This document shows, piece after piece, positions 24,601-36,600 of a DNA stretch of 64,000 bases. The stretch spans positions 33,545,542 to 33,609,541 of the forward strand of contig NC_079492.1 in the NCBI RefSeq assembly GCF_020520425.1, read 5' to 3'. Below the pieces are notes generated by a model. That model was not told the DNA's origin, searched no databases, and saw nothing but the letters and a program-made list of their open reading frames with translations. Positions within the stretch are counted from its first letter, which is position 1. The number at the start of each line of letters is the position of its first letter. A program made the position numbers and the translations under genes. This stretch comes from Spinacia oleracea. Its lineage: Eukaryota > Streptophyta > Magnoliopsida > Caryophyllales > Amaranthaceae.

Positions 24601-27600
24601 TCGATGGCAGCATTGACATGTGAGTTAAAGTGGTTAAAGCAACTACTTAGAGATTTGGGCGTGGAGCACAAGCAAGGTATGCGTATGTTTTGTGATAGTC
24701 AGTCAGCACTTCACATTGCACATAATCCAGTTTTTCATGAAATGACTAAACATATTGAGGCAGATTGTCATTTCATACGAGATGCAATCAAGGAAAGTGT
24801 TATTTGTCCTTCGTATGTGTCAACGAAGGTGCAATTAGCAGATATTTTTACAAAGGCGTTAGGAAAAGCGCAATTTGAATTTTTTCTTGACAAGATGGGC
24901 ATTCGAGATCTACATGCTCCACCTTGAGGGGGGATGTTAAGCTATATTAGGAATATTAATATTATGTTAATATTAGGATTGCCATAATATTAGTATCCTA
25001 ATATTAGGATTAACATAATAGTAGTATATTATCTTAAAATTAGGATTACCATATTATTAGTAGTATTATCTTAATATATCTAAGAATAGTTAGGTTGAAA
25101 ATAGTTAGGAATTGTAATATATATATTCATTAATTTAATAAGAAGATGAGTGACTTTTTGCGTCATATTTGTCACAGATTATTATTAAATGCAGTCACTT
25201 GGTTTTTTACTTGCAGACTAGTAATTTCTAAATAATATAACCTGATTACCCTCTATAATATTTTGTGGTTGTAAAGATTCGACTTTGCAGCACGGACATA
25301 TTTGGGGAGAAATAAACCATCTACAATTTCAGGAGTCAAACTGCAAACCTCCAAACATAGTTATTGTACAAATATTACAAGGGGAAAACATCTTGGAGAA
25401 TAGACATTGATGGAAACTCACAAAGAAAAGCTAGATTATCACCTAAAAGCTATTCAAGCTATCTTTTCTTGGTGGATTTTGCTCTTTTTTTCCCAAAAGC
25501 CCTATAAGCTAGCTTGTATGTAGTTCGTTGAGCCAAGCAGAACCCACTATCCAGTTTAAATCCTTGACAGTGGGTTAAAAACTTTAAATCTTCAACTAGT
25601 TGGGCTTTCCACTACATTAATAACCGGTACTACCTCCATTTCAAAATGATCTTTACACTTTCCAACTTAGTCTGTTCCATAATGTTATTTACACTGTACT
25701 TTATACTATTTTTTGACATAAAATTTTACTACTTTACCCCTATTACCCCCACGACATTTACAATTTCCACCAACTTTCTCCTTACTTTATTCATTTCTTT
25801 CTTACACCCACACACATTTATTTACATCTCTCTTACTTTATCCATATTTTATTATATTCACCCATCTTTTTACATACTCTCCCTTTTTTCTTAATATTTG
25901 TGCAAATAGTAACTGTAAAGATCATTTTGAAACGGATGTAGTATTAAATAAATGCAGTCAGCTAGTTTTAGCAAAAAAATAATGATGATAGCACAGAAAA
26001 AAAAAATTAAATAAATAAATAAAGGCTTAGGCTCATTATGATGCTCAAAAATCAAAGCAAGCCATTCTAATATTGGGTGAGACTGTAGGAAGACCACTGC
26101 AGGACCAAAAACACAAAGTGCAGGGAGACGAAGGATTTTATAGAATAAGAGTAACAGATATACAACTACCTCCTGATCAAAGCGAGAATCTTTCTGTGCC
26201 CAATGGTAATCATATCCAAAACTTATCATGCGTAGGGTAACTGCAAATAAACAGATTTAGAAATGAAAGGAGGGCTCGCGAAAGATAGATGTAAATATAT
26301 CACTAGTGCAGCATTATAATAACACGTCAGCCAAAGAGGCAAGATAAGTAACAGAGAATGTTGTTCCTAAGTTTTGGTTGATGACACACACATATTGCAA
26401 ACTTCCTGATTATGGTTGCTAAATGACTTTGAACAGGTAAATGCCCAAGTTTCTATTAGGATAGGAACTTGAATCAGATGGTGAAGTTCCTGATGTACAC
26501 TTGGAACAGTCACTGGAGTTCCAGAGCTGGAAGTTGTATTTGTTCCAGTTTGAAGTTACAAGAGGAGCAACACAGTTACATAACAAGAGTTCCGAATATT
26601 CACAAGAACTATTACAGACTCATGGCCACGAGTTCCTATTTAAACATAAGAGGAACTCATTAATGTTCCTGAGCTGGAACAAGTGAAGCTTCAGAGTTGA
26701 ATGCCTCACCAAAGGAAAGACATATATGTCTAGGTAGTTTATCTTGCTTAGATTATATGTAATATGTTAATATGTTAAGTAGTATATAAGGAACTAGAGG
26801 AACTTGGATTACTCGTGTGTTTTTGTCAAAATATCAAGCAACACAGTTTTAAGGAAAATACTTTAAATAAAATATCTTTTCCTGTTTAATAAAAATAAGA
26901 TTTTCATCACATTCTGTTACTTAAATAAAAACAGTTTTTATCTTCCTAAAACTTCTCCTAAATATTTTGACAAAATAAATAAACATTTTTCAGTGATTGA
27001 CATAGTCTTAAACACGTCCAGCAGTTGAGGAAGTTGTGTGGGAAGTGGTCTCCCCTTGTTCCTCAAGTCTAGGGACGTGAAAATCAAAGTGTCAGTTGTT
27101 GGCAGTTGAGTTTTTGAAGGGAACAAACCCTAAGGACAAAACTCTATATAAGGCCAAGAAGTTTTCTGAAAAAAACACACAAACTTTCTAAGAGTTCTTG
27201 CTTTCCTAAAAACGTATTGTCAAAGATTTTTCTAAAAACAGTTTGTGTCCTAGTTAATCCTAAGTTCCTAAGTGACATATATACACCAAAGCATCATTAA
27301 TATCTAGAGTTTTCCAAACACGAATTGTATTTGGTATTAGTAAGGATAGAGTTATCTTGTTGAGACTTAGAGTTTAAGTCTGAGAGAGAGAAGTGAAAGA
27401 GCTGTAATCAGAGTAGATTACTGTGAGGAACACAAGTTTGAGAGGAACTTGTGTTGGAGAGATTATTGTAATCGAGGCATTACTATAATAAAAGAATTCT
27501 CTTCTTGATTAGTGTCAAGAAGTTTTCACAATTGTTGTTATTGTCTTCTCTATTCTCAGTTCCTTGATTGTTTCTTAAGTTCCGCAAGAAACTTTATCAA

Positions 27601-30600
27601 AGTTCTAATTACAATTCACCCCCCCCCCCTCTTGTGTGTGTTCCTACTGGAATAACAGTTGGTATCAGAGCCAGTACTCACTAAAACACAGGAAACCCTG
27701 TTTGAGTCAAGTTCCTGAAAGTATGAACTCACAAGAGAAACTGGAAGAAGGTTACTCGACACAAAGGCCACCTATGTTCAATGGCAAGTTCTACTCATAC
27801 TGGAAGAATAGAATGGAGATATTCATCAAAGCTGAAAATTACCAAGTTTGGCGTGTAATTGAAGTTGGAGACTTCGAGGTAACAAAGACCAATGCTGAAA
27901 ACGAGGTAGTTCCTAAACCAATGTCTGAATTTTCTAAAGAAAACTTTGATAAATATGAGATGAATGCCATGGCTGTCAAAATCTTGCATTGTGGGCTTGG
28001 ACCTCATGAACACAACAGAGTCATGGGGTGCAAGAACGCAAAACAGATTTGGGAACTACTTCAAGTAACCCACGAAGGAACTAATGAAGTTAAGCGTTCC
28101 AAAATTGACCTTTTGATGTCTAAATATGAAAGATTTGAAATGCTTCCAAAAGAAACTATTCAAGAAATGTTCACTAGATTTACTAACATAACCAATGAAT
28201 TAGTTTCTCTTGGTAGAATCATTCCCACAGATGAACAGGTAAGAAAAATACTAAGAAGCATGCCACAAGATGATCGTTGGAGAACAAAGGTCACTGCACT
28301 GTTTGAGACCAAGGACTTTACCAAGTTCAACATTGAACAACTTGCTGGTTCCTTGATGACACACGAATTGCATCTTGGAGCTGCTGTTCCTGAGAGCTCA
28401 AGAAGTCGAGGACTTGCTCTAAAGGCTGAGGAACTCGATGAAACTGAACCAGATGAAGAGGAGGCTGCCATGCTGGTCAGAAGAATGAGAAAGCTCTATA
28501 GGAACTTCAAACCAGGAAACCAGAAAGGAAGGAACTTTGCCAAGAAAATCACTAGTTCCAAAACTGAGCAAGGTTGCTTCAAATGTGGAGAAACTGATCA
28601 TCAAATTCGTGAATGCCCTCTGTGGGAGAACGACAAGACCAGAGGAAAAGGGAAGGAACAGGTCAAAGATCGCTTTAACAAGTCTACCTTCAACAGACCA
28701 AACTTCAAGAAGGCCATGATAGCTGCATGGGGCGAAGCAACAGACTCAGAAGACGATGAGGAACAACCAAATGAAGAAACTGCAAATCTCTGCCTTATGG
28801 CTAGAACAGAAGGAACTGATCAAGTTCCATCAGAAGAAGTAAGTTCCTCCACTCTTCAGTGTCTCTCAAAGTCAAAACTAATTGAACTGTTGCTAGAAAC
28901 TCTAGATGATTACAAAAAGCTAAGTATATTAAAAGCACAAAGTGATAGAGCCTTGGAACTCAGTAAAGACCACATAAATTATCTGAACAATATTAGATCT
29001 GATGTCCAAGGCAGGTTCTTTGAATTACTAGATAGAAATACCTCTATTAATGAGTCATTCGAAAAAATTAGAAATGAAAACATCCTTCTACAAGTTCAAC
29101 TCAGTCAATATAAGATGTTTAATCTAAGTTTAGATCCTACAAAATCCTTGGAGATCAACATGGGAGTTTTTAACATCGACTTAGAAAATTTAAACAAAGA
29201 TCTGATCACCACAAAGGAACAAAAAGAGAAACTGGAAAGGGAACTATCCATGGCCAGGGCACAGAGACAACCACCTAAAGTTCCTCCCAAATGGATTGAG
29301 AATGCTCAATCTAAGAAAACAGAAGGATTGGGCTTTAACCATAAAACTAGTCATAAGAAAAAGTATGTGGATCTTCCTAGTGTAAAAGTCTGTTTCTCAT
29401 GTGGAAGTGGAAGTCATATAAGTACTGAGTGTTCCAAGATGAAGGAACAGGATCAAAGAAACATAAATTATGTAAAGCAAAAATGGGTCAAGAAGTCTGA
29501 AGTTATAGTTGAAAAGGAACTCGAGGAAACCCGAGTTCCTGTAACTAACCTTTGATCTCTTTACAGATTCTAGTGAAGGGGAACAGCTCGTGGTATCTCG
29601 ACAGCGGGTGTTCCAAACACATGACAGGAGACAAATCTAAATTCCTCTCACTAGAAGCCTACAATGGAGGAACTGTGACCTTTGGAGACAACATGAAAGG
29701 AGAAATTGTTGGAATTGGAAAAGTTGGAAGGTCAAGTTCCTACGCCATTGAAAATGTATTTTTAGTCGAGGGTTTGATGCACAGTCTACTAAGCATCTCT
29801 CAATTCTGTGACAAAGGAAACTCTGTAAGTTTTACTTCTGAAAACTGTCAAATCATAAACAATAACACTGGGAAGGTTATTTTGGAAGGAACTCGTAAAG
29901 GGAACACATATTCTGTGGATCTCAATACAGTTCCCAGGAACAATCTAACCTGCCTCAGTGCCCTTGAAGAAAATTCCCTACTATGGCACAGGAGGTTTGG
30001 ACATGCTAGTTTCTCTCTGCTTGACAAACTAAGATCAAAGGAACTGGTTCGAGGACTCCCCTCAATCAAGTTCCTAACTGATAAAGTGTGTGATGCATGT
30101 GCAAAAGGCAAGCATGTCCGAAGTTCCTTTAAATCTAAGAAATTGGTAAGCACCACAAAACCATTGGAACTCATCCATATGGACTTATGTGGACCAATGA
30201 GAATTCAAAGCAGAAGTGGGAAAAAATATGTATTAGTTATTGTTGATGATTACTCTCGCTTTACTTGGGTCATATTTCTAACAAGCAAGGATGAAACGTT
30301 TGATGAGTTTGTTACATTTTCAAAGAAAATTCAGAAAACCACAGGTCATCAACTGATCCATATAAGATCAGATCATGGAACAGAATTTGAAAATTACAAA
30401 TTCGATGAATACTGCAAGGAACAAGGTATGGACCACAATTTCTCAGCTCCCAGAACTCCACAACAAAATGGAGTTGTTGAGAGGAAAAATAGAACCTTAG
30501 AGGACATGGCAAGAACCATGTTAATAGCCAGTTCCCTGCCTAGGAACTTCTGGGCTGAAGCAGTCAATACTGCTTGTCATATTATAAATAGAGTTATGAT

Positions 30601-33600
30601 TCGAGCAATCCTAAACAAAACCCCCTATGAGCTACTAAAAGGTATAAAACCCAACATCTCTTACTTTAGAGCCTTTGGTAGCAAATGTTTTGTCCACAAC
30701 AATGGAAAAAGGAACTTGGGGAAGTTTGATGAAAGAAGCGATGAGGCAGTGTTCCTAGGATATGCCTTGAATAGCAAGGCTTATAGAGTTTATAACAAAA
30801 GATCTATGTGTGTTGAGGAAAGTGTACATATAATATTTGATGAATCTAACAAAACTGATATAGTACAGGAACAAGAATTTTTCGAGATTGGTTTATCTCG
30901 TGCTGCAGAAAATGATGAGGAGTTCCAACCAAGCAAACACACAGCCAGAGGAACTGCTCAACAAAATCAAGAAGTTCCCGTACTAGAGGAACAAGCAGAA
31001 AACCAAGAAGATCCAGAAACAACACCAGAGGAACCCCACAATGACCAACAGGAAACTCAGGTCATAGAAGGAACTGACGAAAATGCCACAACACCAGTAG
31101 CTCAATTTCAACCTAAACCTTGGAAGCATCAAAAGTCCCACCCAATGGAACTCATTGTGAGTGACATCAGAAAAGGAACTCAGACAAGGGCACAACTAAG
31201 GAACTTTTGCGCATTCCACGCGTTCCTCTCCATATTTGAGCCAAGAAATCACACTGAGGCTCTGGAGGATGCTGACTGGATCATAGCCATGCAAGAAGAA
31301 TTAAATGAATTCAAAAGAAACAAGGTATGGCACTTGGAACCCAAACCAAAGCACCAGAAGGTGATAGGGCTGAAATGGGTGTTCCGGAACAAGAAAGATG
31401 AACATGCAACAATCATAAGGAACAAAGCAAGGTTAGTGGTCAAAGGTTATAACCAACAGGAAGGTATTGACTTTGAAGAAACATTTGCACCTGTTGCTAG
31501 ATTAGAAGCCATTAGAATCTTAATTGCTTTTGCTGCTTTCATGGGCTTTAAACTTTATCAAATGGATGTTAAATGTGCTTTCTTAAACGGTTTCTTAGAG
31601 GAAGATGTTTATGTGGAACAGCCCCCTGGATTTGAAAATCCCGAATTTCCAAATCATATTTACAAATTAGATAAGGCTCTCTATGGACTAAAACAAGCCC
31701 CTAGATCTTGGTACGAGAGATTATCAAAGTTCCTCCTTCAAAATGATTTTAAAAGAGGTAGAATAGACAAAACCTTATTCTTAAAATCTAGAGGAACTGA
31801 CTTGTTAGTAGTTCAAATTTATGTTGATGATATATTATTTGGAGCAACTAATGAAAATTTGTGCAAGGATTTTGCAAGCTTGATGAGCAGTGAATTTGAA
31901 ATGAGTATGATGGGGGAACTCAATTTCTTCCTTGGTTTACAAATCAAGCAAACCGAGGAAGGAATCATGATACACCAACAAAAGTATGTGAAGGAACTCC
32001 TAAAGAAATATGAGCTAGAATCAGCCAAAGTAAATCACACTCCCATGGGAACTGCTACCAGATTAGACACTGATCCAAATGGGAAAAGTGTGAATCAAAC
32101 GAAATACAGAGGTATGATTGGATCACTATTGTATTTAACAGCCAGTAGACCTGACATTTCTTTTAGTGTAGGACTATGTGCAAGATTTCAATCAAATCCA
32201 AAGGAGTCCCATCTAACTGCGGTGAAAAGAATACTAAGATATCTCAAAGGAACTGATGACCTATGCCTATACTATCCAAGAAGTGGATCTTTCGAGCTAA
32301 GAGGATATGCGGATGCTGATTATGCAGGTGACTTAGTGAATAGAAAAAGCACATCAGGTATGGTACAGTTCCTAGGTCCATGCATGGTTTCTTGGGGTTC
32401 CAAGAAACAGAACACTGTTGCTCTATCCACAGCTGAAGCTGAGTATGTAGCTGCTGCAGCTTGTTGCTCACAAATTCTATGGATAAAACAACAGCTAAGA
32501 GATTTTGGTATTATCTATGATTGTGTTCCTATCTATTGTGATAACACTAGTGCTATTTGTATTTCAAAAGATCCGGTTCATCATTCCCGGGTCAAACACA
32601 TCCACATTAGACACCATTTCCTTAAAGATAATGTTGAGAAAGGCTTGATCAAATTAGATTTTTGCCAAACTGATCACCAAATTGCTGATATTTTAACTAA
32701 GCCCTTGAACAGAGAGAAACATGAGAAAATGAGAATGGAACTCGGAATGATCAAGCTAAGGTAATTTTTAAATTGAAGTTCCTCTAAGGCAAAAGCAAAA
32801 ATCATGGTACATATAGACTATTACAAACACAAAATCTTGTGTGCAAACATAGTTGAAGCTTACCATCGTGGCAAATTCACTCACACTCCAAATGAGCAAG
32901 GTAAGCAGTTCCTTTCAAACTAGTTAAGTCAGAGATACGAAATTAAGCAAGTCAAAGTCAAACACAATTCTTTTCTACATTTTCCTTTTATTTTTATTTA
33001 TTTATTTTTTAAAATTCAAAACCGAATACCCATATTCAAAGAATGTTTGGAACGGTTCCATTGGCAATAAATAGGAGAAACTCTTCCCTTTCCACATTCA
33101 ATCCATGCAACCCCCTTTCTCTCTCTCCCACACGCCTTCTCCACTGACATCACCTCTCCTTTCACCTATAAAAACCTTCACCATGGTTCTCACAAGCAAC
33201 AACACTGATCTCACTTCCCTCAAACGAAAGAGAAACCCTTCATCTCCAGTTCCCATGGATACCTCACCCATTCAATCGCCAATTCCTCTTCGATCCCACA
33301 ATCCAATGCTCGCAATCACTCAGGGGGAACAAACCGACACTGACATCGAAATGAAATCCCCAATCTCAAACCCTAGATCCTCCACAAGAAAATCCAAAAA
33401 ACGACGAGTGGAAGCTTCTGGTGAAAACATCGAGGAAACAGAGGAGAATGCACAAACTCAGGGGGAAGCAAAAGGGTCCAAGAAACTCACTGCAAAGGAA
33501 AACAACCTGGTCGAGGGGTTCGCAATCAACTCAACATGGTGTGAAGCCACGAAATTTAAAGAGTTGATGGAAATCCTTGAACAACAAAAATGGGTAAGTC

Positions 33601-36600
33601 TGTTGAGTACCTATGCCAAATCCCCCTTAATTCCTGAAGCTATGAAAGAATTCTGCAAGAACTTTGCATGTGTTGATAATGTATGTTCAAGTAAAGTGAA
33701 TGGAACTCGCATCGAATTTGATGCCTCTTATCTGGAACAGCTGTTTGGTACACCCAATAGGGGTTTTGATATGTGGCTCAAAGGTCAAATCACAGTGACC
33801 ATAGATAATGTAGATGAGAAAGATATAGTTGGTTCCATTGGAGGAGATTCTAAAGTATCCACCTCCACCTCACACAACTGCTTTTCACCTCTTCAAAAAT
33901 TACTGTTTAATATTGTGTGGAGAGGTGTAGTTCCTCGAACTCAGAAAAGGAACATAGCAAGTCTGTTTGATGCATGTCTCATGTATTGTCTTGAAAGGAA
34001 AATTCCCATAAACTTTCCTGCAATCATGATCAAACACTTATCCACCTGTATCCCCAAATTCAAAATTCCATACTCCTCCCTTCTTACAGAAATCTTCAAA
34101 AGCTTCTCAGTTGACCTTAGCCCATACTTTGTGATTCCCTTAAAATCCACCCAAATCCTTCAACTTGAAATGCTCCATCTATTAAATCTTAAAGTGGTTC
34201 AGGGTAAAGTCATTAGGGCTGGAAAGGAAGAGAAACAAGATGAGGAAGATCAGGAAGGAACTGTAGTTAAAGAAGAAGTGGAGGAGGAGGAGGAGGAACT
34301 CGAACAAATAGAGGTCCCTTTATCTCGAGGGAACAGGAAGAGTGTAGGATCCCAAGGAAAAAGAAAGAGCTTGAGGGTGGCAATGAAGGAGAACAAGAAA
34401 AGAGGGCCTGTCTTCATGGAAATAAATGAGGAAGGGGATGTCAAGGAGATGCCCATAGAGGAAGATGCTGTTCCACTGAATCAAGAGGAACTGCCTGAAA
34501 CTGTTGGGCCAAGAAAAAGGACACCCAGATCCTCCAAAAAGTCCAAAGCTCGTCGTGTTCCATCTGAACAGGAACATGTTCACGATCATGGGGGTGCCTG
34601 GAACACAAAGGATGATCAGATATTGGAGCTGAAGGCAACAGTTGCTCGTCTGGTGGAACTGCAGGAGGGAACAGATCACAGGATTAGCTCAATGCAGGCC
34701 CACATAGGTGCATTGGTTACCAGTGTCAAGACTCTCCAAACCACTCTTCACCACTACTCAGAACAAGCCAATGCAACTCGTGCCACAATCCTCACCAAGA
34801 TCAACAATCTGGAATCTTTTGAGGAGACTGTGATAGAAGAAACTGCTGGTTCTGGTTCCCCATCCCAAGCCTAATCACCCTATCCCATGTTTCTTTTATC
34901 TTTTGCCATGGAACAATCTTTTTAATTTGCTTTTGGTTTGTATAATTTTCAAACTTGGGTATTTGTTCCATCTTATTTTGACTTGCTTGGTTACACCTAT
35001 CTGTGCTTTCTAGTTTTGATCATTACTGCTTGCTTTCAATTTATTGTATGAGTTGGTTTAATACTTTGAGGCTAGCTTAACTTGCCAAACGTTGATCGTG
35101 GGGCACTTTGTTTGGAATGGCTATATTTCGTGCTATGCTTTTTGTTGATGTCAACAGGGGGAAGTCAAGGGTGCAAACTTCCAAGGCACACTCAATCCCA
35201 GTTCCTGCATCAATCTCTCTGAATCTCTCTGTAAGTTTATTTTTCTTTCTTTCTTTCTTCTCTTTAATCTTTCTCTTTTGTTTTTCAATTTTTATGTTCT
35301 GTTTCACAATAGTCTGTATAAGTTCCTGTTTGTACTTACTCTCTTTGTAAAAAGTTTGCAAGTGTTGTCATCACCAAAAAGGGGGAATATTGTTGTTCCT
35401 AAGTTTTGGTTGATGACACACACATATTGCAAACTTCCTGATTATGGTTGCTAAATGACTTTGAACAGGTAAATGCCCAAGTTTCTATTAGGATAGGAAC
35501 TTGAATCAGATGGTGAAGTTCCTGATGTACACTTGGAACAGTCACTGGAGTTCCAGAGCTGGAAGTTGTATTTGTTCCAGTTTGAAGTTACAAGAGGAGC
35601 AACACAGTTACATAACAAGAGTTCCGAATATTCACAAGAACTATTACAGACTCATGGCCACGAGTTCCTATTTAAACATAAGAGGAACTCATTAATGTTC
35701 CTGAGCTGGAACAAGTGAAGCTTCAGAGTTGAATGCCTCACCAAAGGAAAGACATATATGTCTAGGTAGTTTATCTTGCTTAGATTATATGTAATATGTT
35801 AATATGTTAAGTAGTATATAAGGAACTAGAGGAACTTGGATTACTCGTGTGTTTTTGTCAAAATATCAAGCAACACAGTTTTAAGGAAAATACTTTAAAT
35901 AAAATATCTTTTCCTGTTTAATAAAAATAAGATTTTCATCACATTCTGTTACTTAAATAAAAACAGTTTTTATCTTCCTAAAACTTCTCCTAAATATTTT
36001 GACAAAATAAATAAACATTTTTCAGTGATTGACATAGTCTTAAACACGTCCAGCAGTTGAGGAAGTTGTGTGGGAAGTGGTCTCCCCTTGTTCCTCAAGT
36101 CTAGGGACGTGAAAATCAAAGTGTCAGTTGTTGGCAGTTGAGTTTTTGAAGGGAACAAACCCTAAGGACAAAACTCTATATAAGGCCAAGAAGTTTTCTG
36201 AAAAAAACACACAAACTTTCTAAGAGTTCTTGCTTTCCTAAAAACGTATTGTCAAAGATTTTTCTAAAAACAGTTTGTGTCCTAGTTAATCCTAAGTTCC
36301 TAAGTGACATATATACACCAAAGCATCATTAATATCTAGAGTTTTCCAAACACGAATTGTATTTGGTATTAGTAAGGATAGAGTTATCTTGTTGAGACTT
36401 AGAGTTTAAGTCTGAGAGAGAGAAGTGAAAGAGCTGTAATCAGAGTAGATTACTGTGAGGAACACAAGTTTGAGAGGAACTTGTGTTGGAGAGATTATTG
36501 TAATCGAGGCATTACTATAATAAAAGAATTCTCTTCTTGATTAGTGTCAAGAAGTTTTCACAATTGTTGTTATTGTCTTCTCTATTCTCAGTTCCTTGAT

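Larger units (their letters stand above)
20088..25174 (+). mobile_element. Ty1/copia element 2 (5.1 kb) in intron 7
   Basis: Short LTRs (20088-20331 and 24935-25174), TSD CAGAT at 20083-20087 and 25175-25179, primer binding site TGGTATCAAGAGC at 20332 and a TTGAGGGGGGA polypurine tract just before the right LTR. One gag-pol frame spans 20416-24927 and is interrupted by three in-frame stops. The LTRs differ by a few bases and a (TA)n length change. The element is antisense to the MBOAT gene. Confidence 0.93.

Noticed and set aside
26469..26663. Short frames inside the Sirevirus LTR, repeated identically at 35501
   Set aside because: Their identity reflects LTR duplication; there is no coding motif.
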